A program made the position numbers and the translations under genes. This document shows, in pieces, positions 10,986-22,875 of a DNA stretch of 64,000 nucleotides. How positions within the stretch are numbered: position 1 is the first letter of the stretch; the number at the start of each line of letters is the position of its first letter. The DNA comes from Reticulitermes speratus. Its lineage: Eukaryota; Arthropoda; Insecta; Blattodea; Rhinotermitidae. The stretch is taken from assembly GCA_021186555.1 (NCBI GenBank), contig JAJKFL010000042.1, positions 23,125,521 through 23,189,520 of the forward strand, given 5' to 3'. Below the pieces are notes generated by a model that was not told the origin of the DNA, ran no database searches, and saw nothing but the letters and a program-made list of their open reading frames with translations.

Positions 10986-11640
10986 ACTGCCAGAGCCGTT
11001 AAGTAACACACTTTCTGTCCAAAAATATAATACAGCCTGGTCAATCGTGACCGTAATTAACTGCGCGATGGTTCTTGTGTTTGAAAAACGCCTATTCGTA
11101 AGTTGGAAGGATTTTATTATGATATCAAAAATTACTTACGAAACATTTCAACCTCTATGATATCATCTTTCACCTCAAATTCCACTACGCCTTAAATAGA
11201 CATTATTTGCTCTTCTTAAGCCTAAAATCCAGACAGTCATGTCAAAATCGTAGTTATCAGTTTCTAAGTGACTGTCGTGTAGGCATCATAAGCTGCAATG
11301 TTCACGCAGTATTCAGCTCTTACTCTTCACTAATAAAGCGCAAATGTCTGCAGCTGCTGTTGCTATGATTACTGAGCAAGATTTCAAGAATCTAAATAGC
11401 ATGACGTGTCACCGGTATGTTATGGTGCCGACACGGAGCTGTTTGAACTGAAAAGGATAAAGGAGCAGTCACGTAAAATAATTTTGACTGAAGAAAATTG
11501 TCGGAAAATGAGAACTTAAATTGCATACATAGGTAATTCACTAAAGTAGTCGACACAGAGACTGTGCATGAAAATTTACGTGTATTTATGTTTTCACCGT
11601 GACAGATCTTCGTAACTGAAATATTCTGTGTTCTGTGTGA
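10986..11640. other. unannotated DNA
   Basis: No gene. The short block GTTTTCACCGTG occurs twice near the right end (about 11589 and 11665), just before the inverted repeat. Confidence 0.4.
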
Positions 11641-11691
11641 CGTAAACTCTGAATATTTAATATTGTTTTCACCGTGCATCTCGTATATATC

Positions 11692-11863
11692 AAAAAACCA
11701 AGACCAACTAGATGCACAATCACTATTAAAAACTTTAATAGTAGTATTACATAGCGTACCCCTGAAGATGGTCAGGTACCTGACCGAAACATGTCGGTTT
11801 TAATGTAATACTACTATTAAAGTTTTTAATAGTGATTGTGCATCTAGTTGGTCTTGGTTTTTT
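11692..11863. mobile_element. foldback element: perfect 61-bp inverted repeat with hammerhead-like loop
   Basis: The arms 11692-11752 and 11803-11863 are exact reverse complements over 61 bases and enclose a 50-base loop. The arms contain GACCAACTAGATGCAC, a block shared with repeats near 35.99 and 53.48 kb. The loop holds the hammerhead-like motif described separately. A possible flanking direct repeat, GTAAACTCT, lies at 11642-11650 and 11867-11875, but 41 unexplained bases separate it from the left arm. Perfect arms imply recent formation or gene-conversion-like maintenance. The likely origin is a Penelope-like terminal repeat pair. Confidence 0.75.
11759..11798 (+). ncRNA. hammerhead-ribozyme-like motif with palindromic helix II
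   Basis: The core CTGAAGA (11762-11768) is followed by an extra T, a fully self-complementary helix II (GGTCAGG at 11770-11776 with CCTGACC at 11779-11785), GAAAC (11786-11790), and palindromic ACATGT with C at the cleavage position (GUC, the preferred triplet). GG then pairs with the CC before the core. Helix I is weak beyond two pairs. It sits in the loop of a 61-bp hairpin, so a read-through transcript would present it at the tip of a long stem. Confidence 0.55.
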
Positions 11864-11875
11864 TATGTAAACTCT

Positions 11876-12190
11876 AAGGTTGAATAAAGAGTACTTACGT
11901 TTCAGACATATTGTTCTGTCTGTAAAACACGACCCTAGGCTGGAAAATAGTAGAGCATGAGTACAGATATTTAAGAGTTATTCATTGCAAGTCTCCCGGA
12001 TTGTGATATCTCGATGATGTTGTATTGTCAATTTGCTGCTGACATGCGGATTAAAATTATACTGTCTGTTAGACCACTCAAGAGTTTCTTCTGGAAAGTA
12101 AACACGGATTTATTATCTGGAGAGAATAACAGCGCGAACAGAACATAAATTTTAGGCTGTGCGGACATTTACTAACTTGTGTTAATCTTT
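11876..12190. other. unannotated DNA
   Basis: Nothing recognised between the foldback element and the next SINE. Confidence 0.4.
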
Positions 12191-12400
12191 GAGGACGTGT
12201 CACGGCTCAGGCGGTTAGTCGCCTGTTTCTCGCTGCGAGGGCCCGCACAACATCCGGGGAAAGTCCATGTGAATTTGTGGTGGAAAAACTGGCAACGGCA
12301 CAAGCTTCTCTCCGAGCAGACCCACTTCGGTTTCCTACTGTCAGTATCATTCCACTAAGGCTTCATACCCATTTCCATTTTCACATCCCTGTTATCACAA
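12191..12400 (+). mobile_element. tRNA-derived SINE, family C
   Basis: It aligns with the 10.8-kb copy: CACGGCTCAGGCGGTTAGTC head, then GTGGTGGAAAAACTGGCAAC and CCCACTTCGGTTTCC core, then a shared tail with ATCATTCCACTAAGG. The B box is replaced by GGGGAAAGTCC, so the promoter is probably dead. Confidence 0.65.
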
Positions 12401-12490
12401 CGACAAGCAGGCGATGCCTGGAAACCTTCAAAGAAATGCTCTTTCAGAAATCAGGAAACAGTTAGACAGAAAAGTAATTTTACTGTGTTT

Positions 12491-13395
12491 TTAGGCGAGT
12501 TCGCAAAATTGAGAAAAGAGACTATTTGTTTAGTCATGTCTGTCCGTCTGTCCGTCCGTCCATCCGCATGGAACAACGCGGCTCCCACTAGACAGATTTA
12601 TGAAATTTGACATTTGAGGATTTTTCGAAATTCTGTCGAGAAAATTCAAGTTAGATTAAATTCTGACAAGAGTAACGAGTACTTTGCATGAAGACGTATG
12701 TACATTTATGATAGTATCTCGCTGAATTCTTCTTGGAGTGAGAGATGTTTCAGACAAAAGTTGTAGAGAAAATCAAAACACACATTTTACATTCAATAAC
12801 TTTTTTTTTTTTCGAAAATCGTGCCGTTTACGAGATAATGTGGAAATACATTGTACAGCCAGAGAGGCCACAGATGACAATATACTACGGCGCATGCTGT
12901 TGCATGCTGGATAACTAAGGCTACAGACACACTCATAATATTTATGACTGATACTTATTGCTTCATAAGTGATTAATTCCGTCTGATCTCGTACAATGTT
13001 TTATTTCAACACTTAACAATAACTGAGAAACTAGGCAAGGACTTATTTACGATCTGTTTAGCCAAATTTTACGTCTAAAAAGTCAAAAACAGATCATTCT
13101 TTTGTTTCAATGCAGCTTTTATATGTAATGTGTGAAAGAGTGCATATTAATTGGAATATAATTGCTTTCAAAAACTGGTACGTATAATTTGTATTGTTGT
13201 CGGTGATACAAATTTACCATAAAAGCATTGCTGCGCAACACTCAATATTTTTATATAGTTGACAGTGACATGTAACTCAACAACAACACACACAGAATGC
13301 ATTGTTCTTACCACTGCAAAATGGTTAAGCGAACGCGTCAGAATATTACGTTATACGTACATTGCCAATCTTGTTTAGTTTTAATCTAAGTAACA
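12491..13395 (+). mobile_element. ~550-bp dispersed repeat (family D), copy 1, interrupted
   Basis: It shares a decayed terminal hairpin (TTCGCAAAATTGAGAAAA), a (TCTG/TCCG)n stretch, CGCATGGAACAACGCGGCTC and CGAAAATCGTGCCGTTTACG with copies at 17.6, 34.0 and 61.0 kb. Its last 90 bases (about 13308-13395) are separated from the rest by about 350 bases of unrelated AT-rich DNA, so it appears split by an insertion. I do not recognise a superfamily. Short frames in several copies contain ENRAVYEI and MWKN-type peptides, but no complete protein. Confidence 0.75.
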
Positions 13396-13534
13396 TATGA
13401 CTTAATCTGTTTTGTGAAGTCTGGATTGACGTGGGCTTTTATAGTATATTATGCACATATATCATCGCATATAATATTTCGTTGCTTTAACCGTTCAAAT
13501 TGTGCCTGTATAGATACGCGTGCTCTGCAAATGC

Positions 13535-14017
13535 CTAGACACTGAACACAAGACACACTAGACACTGAACACAAGACACACTAGACACTGAACACAAGAC
13601 ACACTAGACACTGAACACAAGACACACTAGACACTAAACACAAGACAAACTAGACACTGAACGCAAGACACACTAGACACTGAACACAAGACACACTAGA
13701 CACTGAACACAAGACACACTAGACACTGAACGCAAGACACACTAGACACTGAACACAAGACACACTAGACACTAAACACAAGACACACTAGACACTGAAC
13801 GCAAGACACACTAGACACTGAACACAAGACACACTAGACACTGAACACAAGACACACTAGACACTGAACACAAGACACACTAGACACTGAACACAAGACA
13901 CACTAGACACTGGACGCAAGACACACTAGACACTGAACACAAGACACACTAGACACTGGACGCAAGACACACTAGACACTGAACACAAGACACACTAGAC
14001 ACTGAACACAAGACACA
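13535..14017 (+). repeat. 23-bp minisatellite, 21 copies
   Basis: There are twenty-one head-to-tail 23-bp units of consensus CTAGACACTGAACACAAGACACA with no indels. Variant units carry CTAAACAC (units 5, 11), GAACGC (6, 9, 12) or GGACGC (17, 19). The order AAACAC-unit then GAACGC-unit recurs (5-6 and 11-12), which indicates that a block of several units was duplicated. No long open frame or known satellite family recognised. Confidence 0.95.
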
Positions 14018-14019
14018 CC

Positions 14020-15950
14020 CGCCCTCTCGTCAGAGAGGACGCACAAGGAGATTGCAGCAGGTAAAACAAACTCCTTAATAAGATCTGGTCATGACCCAGA
14101 AGTGTTGGGAGGGGAGGTGTCGACGTTCAGATGGACAGACTGTCAGTTGCAGAGTGGCTTGGAATTAGACATAGTCTTTAAAGAGTTCAGAAGAAGGTTG
14201 TAGTTTTGGTAAATAAAAATGTGTTAGAACTGTAGCCTCTGAGCATTCCGCTAGATGGAAACACCAGTCAGAATACTGTAGCTGACTTCCAGCCAGAGAT
14301 CCGAAACAAATTTCTCCCGAAGAAAGACGCGTCAATGCTGTCGACGCTTATAAAACACAGTGTGCTTTACCCCTGAAAGCTCCCCGACGCATCAGCTAAA
14401 TTTTCACGGCTGTTTTCTTTTAATTTATCAAACCATCGTTATATGGCGTTATAGCATTACAATATGAAACAGATGTGTAACGTCGCATTCTTTAGCTTCT
14501 GGAATTTTTATTTAATGATATGTATGACCAGGGATCCCATTCATCCCGGTTTTATGGGTGTCCCGCAACATTTCTTACGGAAGTCCAAACGCTCCGGATT
14601 TTTCCGTCATGAAAGTACGACATTTCTGACAAAGCGTGTGAACATGCTGACTCTCACACAGTAGGAGAAAACATTTACAGGATTAAGACAGCCATCAAAC
14701 AGGAACTAACAGAAAGGAATAGGAGATGGAAAGGAGGACGTGTAGATTGGTGATTATAGAGCCTGGACTGAGGGTGCGAAGGAAGAGGAACAGATATGTA
14801 AAGAAAATCAATAAGTGAACTGAGTGTCTGAATTTGAGTTGTATTGTCCTTATTGCAATTTTATTTTTGTATTAGTACCTCCTAATTTTGTTATCCGAGT
14901 TATCTCATGCCAGTAATATTAATAAATTGCTATTTTTTTTCACTGCGTGGTGATTTAAAGATTTTCTCCTCTACCATCCCCTCCTCACAAGAGTTATTAA
15001 GTTCCCAATTTTTGTTTTTTTAAACAATGGGATCCCTAAGTATGACTAACAACCCCACATCCCTATATCTTAATACTATACAATTTGTGACACAAAACTC
15101 ACGCGACTTTGACTGGGTAACCATGGAAACAACTAGCGGGGTAAATCGTTTAAGTAGCGTCAGATGAGCCTCAATAATTAACTAATAACAAATTTGTTAT
15201 AAAATGCATTAGAAATCTCAAGAACAGGCTGCTCACTGCTTATTCACTGGACACACATGAATGTACAACAAACACAATAATGAAATCGCCCTACTCAGCG
15301 TAACAAACCAATAAAGGAAGTCTACACACACTTTAAAAACACAAAATAATACACTTGCATGTGTCGTGGGGAAGTGAAGAAGCAAAACAAAGAAGCGTCA
15401 GTGAAAATAAACTGCACACAACACCGTACACACCCCAGAAAACAACCCTACACAATCAAACCATAATTTAGAACTACAACCCTGAAAGATAATTTAGAAA
15501 CAAGTTACCTGGTCGGGCCGTGAATACAGAGTTGTCCTGAGGCAGCTGCAATAAATACGGAGGGGGAAAGTAGGGGACGATGCAAGAGATAGAGACACGT
15601 TGGTACAACTTCTGCCACAGGGCACAAGACTAATGCAGTGTATTTTTTTTACATTGCATTAATTCTTGTGTATTATTTATTAGGTTAAAATACAACTACG
15701 TGTTACTGAAATTAGATTCATTGGCTCTCGACATCATGACCTATATTTGCCCTCGAGGCTGCGTTTGCGCCAGCGCTCAAATTGTCATGTTCGCCCTATT
15801 TCTGCATGTACGATTGCCTTCTCACTTTTGTCTACTTGGAGACAAACCTTAATTCCATTCCCTTAATTTTCATGTGCTTAACGCTGAAGATATGCGTGCC
15901 CAATAAGAAAACTACAATATGTCCACTCAGGAAATGCCTGCCACCATTAG
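14020..15950. other. unannotated DNA
   Basis: No gene. A 66-codon frame at 14464-14664 has no resemblance. A loose X-box-like GTAACCATGGAAAC lies near 15117. Poly-T runs are at about 14933 and 15642. Confidence 0.45.
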
Positions 15951-15974
15951 ACCCAGATCGTTTCCTTCCAGTTT

Positions 15975-16562
15975 TCTTTAAAAAATGTAAACATAAAAAT
16001 TTAGAGAACTGTAATTTTGCCTGCTGTTTTACATGGGTGTGAAACTTAGACTTTCACACTGTCGGAGTAACAAAGGCTGAGTTTGTGTACGAATAGGGTA
16101 AGGAGGAAGATACTTAGGCCTAAGAAGGAGAAATTAACTGAGGACTGGAGCAGATTGCATAATGAGAAGCTATATGATCTGTACTCCTACTCAAATACCA
16201 TTCGAGTGATCAAATCAGGAAGAATTAAATGGGCGGGGCGTGTGGTAGGTATGAATGAGAGGAGAGGTGCGTACAGGATTCTGGGAGAGAAACCTCAGGT
16301 AAAGAGAACACTCGGAACACCTAGGCGTAAATTGTGGATAATATTAAAGCGGGTCTTAAAAAGAAGGATAGGGACGTGAACTGGAATGATCTGGCTCAGG
16401 ATAGGAACAAGTGGAGGGCTGTGGATAATAAGGTAATGAACCTTAACTTTCAACAAAATGTGGGGAATTTCGTGAGTAGCTGAGGAATTAATTAGCCTCT
16501 CAGGAAGGACTCTGCTCCACGGATTTATCTAGCTAGCTACTCGGTTAATTAGTTAGTTAGTT
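15975..16562 (+). pseudogene. RTE-like LINE polyprotein C-terminal pseudogene with TTAG-rich tail
   Basis: Frame-shifted translation yields the typical end of an insect non-LTR retrotransposon: ILPAVLHGCET near 16013-16045, then RRKILRPKKEKLTEDW, LYSYSNTIRVIKSGRIKWAG, NERRGAYRILGEKP and, after another shift, WNDLAQDRNKWRA and QQNVGNF to a TGA near 16482. The 3' UTR (CTCTCAGGAAGGACTCTGC) ends in repeated TTAG at 16545-16560. At least two frameshifts and early stops kill it. Related 3' ends are at 45.8 and 49.5 kb on the minus strand. Confidence 0.82.
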
Positions 16563-16564
16563 AT

Positions 16565-17597
16565 ATGGGTCCACTTAAAAATGGTTTAGGTCCCTGAGAG
16601 AAGAGATGGATGATAAAAACCACAACAAAAGCGCTTTGTTTAGAGCAGATGAAACCAAACACTGGTTGACCGCCAGAGTTATGTGATTGTGGTAATTTAG
16701 ACCACGAATGTGAATTAATTTCCCCACACTTACATTTATTGATATTTGTCAATTGTCAAATGGATTTATATAACAAAATGTAATTGCAAAATATAATTGT
16801 GAAATCTGATTTAATGCGGTTCAAATATTATTTGCTGCTTTCTGTGACAACCAGTATAGTATTATTCATGGCCATAAAACCGCAAAATGTATAATTAAAA
16901 GTTGTAATTATTCAGGGTAGTTCCTCGCTAAAGCCATATTTATCAGTTTCAAATAATATCATTATTCTGTATGGGAGAGACAACTAGTGTATGGGAAGCA
17001 ACTCAATGAATGTGTAGGCATTATGGGATTTACAAAACTGAACTAAATTGAAATAAATTCTAATAAACGGGAATAAAGTCAACATCAGATCTTAATAGAC
17101 GATAAATATTGGTGTCCAGAAGACTTGATAAAAGTGTAGAAGTAATGCAGAACACCAGATTACTAATTTAGCACTGTATTGCGAAACGCAATGGCAACAG
17201 AGAAACGTGTCCGAGAAGCTGAAAACTTGCAACAAATAATATACGGGCTTATTAATATATGTTGACGCTAAGAAATCTTATCCATGCAACAACTGTTTGC
17301 AGTGTTTGAGACGTTTATTTTTCGTAAATACGCAACACGAAGTAGAAAATACTTTGAGTCTACCTTCTCACGCCAAGACGTGGATCCAATTTGACATCAT
17401 AGCAGGAGGCCAAGAGAACAAAGCAAACACAATTTGCTAGTCGGGGGAAAGGAGCTTATGGACTCCCACCTCCTACAAAATGGAAAATAAAAGATATATA
17501 TATATATATATGGTTTGTTACAGTGTTTCTAGCGCTCTACTCGACTGTCAGCGTCTGCAGGCTGCTAGGAAATTTGACTACAGTGTTGGTGTGTTGT
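16565..17597. other. unannotated DNA with (AT)n
   Basis: No gene. A short (AT)n tract lies at about 17494-17511. Confidence 0.45.
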
Positions 17598-17598
17598 T

Positions 17599-18120
17599 AG
17601 GCTCTTTTCGCAAAATTACGAAACGCGACAATTAGCTTCGTCATGTCTGTTTAGCTCACCGTCCGCATGGAACAACTCGGCTCCCACTGGACGGATTTTC
17701 ATGAAATTTGATATTTTGGCATTTTTTCGAAAATCTGTCGAGAAAAATTCAAGTTTCATTAAAATCTGACAAGGATAACGTGAACTTTGCACGACGATCT
17801 ACGTATATTTATCATAGTATCACGCTTAATTCTTCTTAGAATGAGAAATATTTTAGGCAAATTTGTAGAGAAAATCAAAACACACCTTTTATGTTCAATA
17901 ACATTTTTCGAAAATCGTGCCGTTTATGAGATAATGTGGAAAAATATGGCAGATCCAGACAGGCCACAGATGCCAATATAATACGGCGCATGCGCTTTGC
18001 ATGCTCGTTAACTGAGGCTACAAACACACACTCAGAATATGTAATACCCATTGCTCTTCCACGAACGCACCTCAGTGTTAGGTTTATACGTACATTGCCT
18101 GTGTTGTTTACGTAACTTAA
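17599..18120 (+). mobile_element. ~550-bp dispersed repeat (family D), copy 2
   Basis: It starts with the hairpin CTTTTCGCAAAATTACGAAA, then CCGCATGGAACAACTCGGC, TCATGAAATTTGATATT and CGAAAATCGTGCCGTTTATG. It ends in TATACGTACATTGCCTGTG. It is intact along its length relative to the 61.0-kb copy. The frame at 17787-17981 over its middle is the conserved-looking peptide region of this family, not a confirmed gene. Confidence 0.8.
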
Positions 18121-18414
18121 AGAATCAGAGGAGAAGAAAGGCCCGTATCGAAAAAAACTGTTTTCTCTGAACTATGTGCTTCATTCTGACATTTTTATAG
18201 GGAATGAACTCGCTGCCGTTAAAGTTATGAACATTTTAGTAAGATTAATTCAAATTCAAATTAACCTAGCCCTCCTGTCTTCTTGTGTTTTCTTCGCTAG
18301 CTGTAGTAATTTCACGCACACTCACGGAACTGTTTGTAGTTTATACTACTTCCAATCCCCTTAGCAATTTCTGGAAAAATATCTCCTCAAACACTGTATC
18401 AGCAGCTGGACTAA

Positions 18415-18606
18415 TGCAATCCGTATACTGACCACGCTACGCGGTTGACGACTGAGGAGATGTGATTTGATTTCCGGCAAGGGCAAGAGATTTATCTCCT
18501 CTCCAAAGCACCTAGACCGGCCCTGGGGCTCACGCAGCCTTCTATGTAATGAGTACTGCGGGCTCTGTTCCCGAGGGTATAGTGACCGTGCTGTAAACCT
18601 GAACAT
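18415..18606 (+). mobile_element. tRNA-derived SINE, family B-like, decayed
   Basis: A degraded tRNA-like head (ATACTGACCACGCTACGCGG, B-box relic TGATTTGATTTCCGGC) precedes the shared central domain GGCCCTGGGGCTCACGC, AATGAGTACTGCGGGC and TTCCCGAGGGTATAG. The central domain is collinear with the 3.7- and 6.3-kb elements. Confidence 0.65.
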
Positions 18607-18609
18607 TTA

Positions 18610-20095
18610 AGTCCATTCAGTACCGAGTTTAAGAATGTGTGGAATTATATTTTCACCTCACATAACGCTGTCATAGCCTACGCAGAGACAAACTTATCTG
18701 TATTTAAAAGACTACGACTGCATCTTTCCGAACAAATGGAAAACCGGTAAAGGCGTTGTGTGATTTTTACAATCTCAGCGCCACAAATATTAATTTCTTT
18801 CCCTTGGTAATAACAATATGACAGATGTGCGAGCTTAAGAGGCGGAAGCGATACTAGCGCCTCTTTATAAAATAATGTTGAGTAATAAATTCTGAAAAAT
18901 CTAACTTTTGTTAAAGTCACTTTTATTAGTACGCATAATGAAACAAAGCGTCCGCAGTGCATTTTTATTATACTTCGGTTTTATGGAGGTAACTAATTAC
19001 TTATTCCCTCTAGATGTGTGAGAATTGGTAGTAGAGGATAGTCATACCTACGCACAATACATGAAGTTTATGTAAGTCAGCAAGTTCAATCATGGCGACG
19101 ATATGAATCTTTAACATTCCCTCCGACAAATGTGATATATCTAGAATCTCTTCTTGAGTTCCCAGTTTATAAAAAAAATATAAATTCTTAAATAATACCA
19201 CCAATAGATATATATAGGACCGTACATCAATGCAACAGGAAAATATTTGTTATGATTTCTGTTCCGACTCCTTGCATTTACTTCACAGAATTTTACTTTT
19301 GCTCAGCTTTCTATGCTTTCACTTCTGTGTAGGTGTTCTGCAGATTCCGTGTTCTTTTATAACACTGCAATCCATCAATACTGCCGTCAGTTACACAGAC
19401 GATTGTGACTATTTATTCTACTAACACTGCATTATTAAAGAGACAACAGCGTCCTAAGCGCCATATTTCACGACATATGATCTATAGATACATATTTTGT
19501 CCTCAGGCAGAATTTCTATTTCTTTTGTGCTTATTTCATTTACGGACTTGAAAAAAATTTTCCAGGACGTTCTTGTCAACACAGTCCGTTTGATCACTTT
19601 CGTCAAAACAGCTGACCATATTCCATATTCCCTGCCTTGTTAGTTTTGTATCCACATGACGAATTATAATCTTTAAGACAAATTTCGTTATAAGTAGATT
19701 GATTATCGGCAGCTTATGAAAGAAGAATACTATAGAGCATACGTCTAATATTATGTCAAATGACAGAGCCATATTGTGTTTGACCATCTGGTAGACTAGC
19801 AGCGCCGTCAATTGATTTCTCATTACATCGTCTCTCCCTCTTTACCTTTCCCTAGACTTTGCAAACTCACACCCTTTTTTTCTGTACACGAGCTACGCAT
19901 TCTAAGTTTGTCATTTGCGTAACATCCCCAAGCTACTTTTATTGATCAACTCTATAGAAATTCCAGCTGGTCCAGGCATCAACTCACTGCATTGTGCAGC
20001 CTCTGACAGGCTGTGAAATTTCAAAGTTGATTCCACTTCCATACCACTACTATGCCAATTAAATTCGTGGAGGAACATAAGTTTCAATTAGATTA
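18610..20095. other. unannotated DNA
   Basis: No recognisable gene or repeat; frames up to 95 codons (18678-18962, 19536-19823, minus) lack any family signature. Confidence 0.5.
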
Positions 20096-20101
20096 CTTGA
20101 C

Positions 20102-20142
20102 CCCCTGAAGATGGCAGAATACGCTGCTCCGAAACGTCTGAA
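20102..20142 (+). ncRNA. decayed hammerhead-like motif
   Basis: The core CTGAAGA (20105-20111) is followed by an extra T, GGCAG and CTGCT as partly paired helix II, then GAAAC, with ACGT as a palindromic helix III and C at the cleavage position (GUC). Helix I pairing is not evident. It is another member of the motif set, likely inactive. Confidence 0.4.
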
Positions 20143-20403
20143 ACTATTTACCAATCTTCACTGCATAATTTTTATAAAGACTTGAATCTTCATCAGCATC
20201 ACTTTATCAACTATCGCATTGTACACTCTTCTTAGACGGCTTAACCATGAAGAAAAATGTGACTCGCTTCTTCTAAACGTCGGAAATTCTGTACCAATCG
20301 ATACAGCATGGCATTCCACAAAACTTGAATCTCGTGAATCGACTTACATAATTATATTAGCCAGTTGCAGAGAGTCTACAGTCGTTCCGGGAACTCTGGA
20401 CCC

Positions 20404-20440
20404 TTGAAGATGAAGGCATTACTTTCCTTTGAAACGCCGA
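20404..20440 (+). ncRNA. strongly decayed hammerhead-like motif
   Basis: TTGAAGATGAAGG, CCTTTGAAACG keeps the spacing and an AAGG/CCTT helix II, but the first core base is changed and the palindromic helix III is lost. It is only 300 bases from the 20.1-kb motif. Confidence 0.3.
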
Positions 20441-20821
20441 CAGCCAACTACACAGTGTAGCAGTGTCATAGCTCTCAAACACGCCGCTGTGAAAACCTCA
20501 AAACTAGAGTAACCGATGCATACACAAACTCACCTGCATGCCATGTTCTATTACTGGTGGTTGCCTCGATACTCCTGTTTTCTATATATGTTTCCGTCGA
20601 ACATTCACAAGTCGTGTTCGAGCGGGTAGCAGTTGTTTTCGTATTCGCGAGGTTCATATATCAAATTTCGACATGGAGGCATACTGTACTGACTGAGAGT
20701 TTTATGGTCGTCCTCATTCCGTTCAGGAAAATTTCGGAATAATAGGTTTAGCTCAAATCAGACCACGATCGCTTCCTTGCACGTCCTTCCTTAATCACGC
20801 TTCACTGATTTCTCTCACATT

Positions 20822-21093
20822 CTTTCTTTCTTATTCTGACCTCTTCCTACCTACTCATTGTAGGTGTAAAGGGTTATTGTTGCACTTGATCACACTCAAT
20901 GACACACACACACACACACAATCGGTAGGACTTCTATAGACGAGGGATTGGCCCACCGCAGAGACCTCTACGTGACAACACACAACACTCACATGAGACA
21001 ATGTCCTTGTCCGCGGCGGGATTCGAAACCACAATCCCAGGAAGCGAGCGGCCGCAGACCAACGTCTTAGACCGCGCGGCAACCGGGATCGGC
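20822..21093 (-). mobile_element. SINE family A, alternative-tail type
   Basis: On the minus strand a standard family-A head (GCCGATCCCGGTTGCCGCGC, a B box decayed to TTTCGAATCCC) and body are present. The 3' part then differs from the 8.1-kb type: it has a (CA)n tract, GAGTGTGATCAAGTGCAAC, AATAACCCTTTACACC and GAGTAGGTAGG. The same alternative tail occurs at 22.9 kb, so it is a separate subfamily and not chance. Confidence 0.8.
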
Positions 21094-21094
21094 C

Positions 21095-22630
21095 AAGATT
21101 CCTTTCGACACTATATAATCTGACTTATTGATAAATCATTGAGTATTTCTATACAAAGAATAGATAATACTTAAATTACTGATTTAAAATTTTAGAACTC
21201 TGGAAACAATTTGTCTGTACTAAGGGTTAGGCATATGATAAGTAATTTTAAATTATAAAATTTATTTTTTAAGAAATTATGTAAAACAACATGGGTTACA
21301 AAGTGTATAAATGTTGTTGACTGCTTACAATGCCTTCTCTAATATGGCAGCACGCTGCTCAGCACAGAAACGTGTTGGTGGCGCTCCAAGTGGAAGGCAA
21401 TTGCATAGTAAATATGGAGTCTCTCGTTTCAAACACAGGTATCATTTTGACACTTCTGTATCATGGTGGGGAAAGTCTCGTCGGTAGCAATAGTTTCTCA
21501 TTGTGAACCTAATTTATCATACGAATCTTGAAGCGAACACGAAAGCAGAATCGCGATGCAATAAGGAACACGACACTTTGTGTATGTACATCTTACCCTT
21601 AAAAGAGAAAACAGAGATACTTATGCACACGAAGTTAATATCCTTTGATTCTACATGTGACAGAATGATCCCTAACGGCATGTGCAGAGGCTGTTTGCTT
21701 GACGACATCAAAGGCTTACGAACTTAGAGCTGTTCTCTGTTAAGTTTCATAACGTTGCTCACTGCCTTTTGTACTAACACACGTTTACTCCTGCCAAGTC
21801 CACATACGCAAATTACATTACCAAGACTTGTGATACAAGGAACAGTTTAATGCCATGAAGCAGAACTTCCTTCAATTGTTGATAACTTCTCAACTGATCA
21901 CGACATTCCGTGACGGTCCAGTGCCGCGGGAAAGAACGCAAAGTACTCGCTCCCTATTCTAAGCCAGTTCAAACAAGTTTACGCACTCAAACTCGTTGTT
22001 TTTAAGATCCTTTTTAATAATATGTACCTCATTAACTCAGTCGGTATAGCAGTTGTGTTACGAGATGGACAACTGAATACTGGATTTTTAATTTCATCCA
22101 AGCGCAGAGGTTTTCTTATTTTTACAGTACAATTTTTTTTCTCTGGGGCCCACCAGAACTACAATTCAGTGGGAACAAATAGCTCTTTTCGGGGGACAAG
22201 TTTTCCAGGGGGGTGGGGTGTAGCTGACAATTCATCTCCATCTTACTCTAAAATTACTAATTTGTGCAGTTATTAATTCCATTCCCCTATACATTTTATG
22301 GTGAGGTGCTTAACTCAGTACAGGAACTTTAACCTTGATCCCCGAAATGAGATATTCAAACGATTTTTTCATAATCTAGCTCCCACACTTACTACATATA
22401 CAGCCCATGTCACCCCCACATTTTCAACCACCGTAAAGGCAGGAGTAATGTCATATTCAATGGCCAAATGGTACTCCCATTTTGTGACGTACAGATATTC
22501 GGTCAGGCAGATTACGTCACAAAAGCTTTTTACACCATCAAAGTACACCAATCTTTAGGTTACCTGTTTATATCATGCTCTCTTTTTTGTGTGGCCCAAA
22601 AGCCGAAATCAACGTTGGCAACCCCACTGT
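21095..22630. other. unannotated DNA
   Basis: No gene seen; several 60-86-codon frames without signatures. Confidence 0.45.
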
Positions 22631-22642
22631 TGAGGTTTCTAG

Positions 22643-22858
22643 ATCACACACAGACACATGCACACACAACACGCACGCACACACACTCGTTAGGACTCCT
22701 CTGAACGAGAGATCAGCTCGCCGCAGAGGCCTCTACCTACACAACACAACAAAAACAAGGGACGAATATTCATGCCCTCAGTGGGATTCGAACACGCGAA
22801 TCCAGCAATCAAGCTGCTTCAGATCTGCGCCTGAGAACACACGGCCACCGGGGCCTGC
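22643..22858 (-). mobile_element. SINE family A, diverged
   Basis: On the minus strand the tRNA-like head is recognisable but diverged (GGCCCCGGTGGCCGTGTG, B box GTGTTCGAATCCC). The body GTAGAGGCCTCTGCGGCGAG follows, then a CA-rich stretch (22645-22690). It lies 17 bases from the next family-A copy in the same orientation. Confidence 0.75.
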
Positions 22859-22875
22859 GTCCATTTTATTTACAT

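Noticed and set aside
12541-12560. Family-D repeat as a Helitron
   Set aside because: A hairpin near one end and CTAA just after it in two copies hint at this, but the four copies share sequence beyond CTAA and no TC 5' end is defined.
13535-14017. CRISPR array
   Set aside because: The 23-bp units are contiguous with no unique spacers and the context is eukaryotic repeats.
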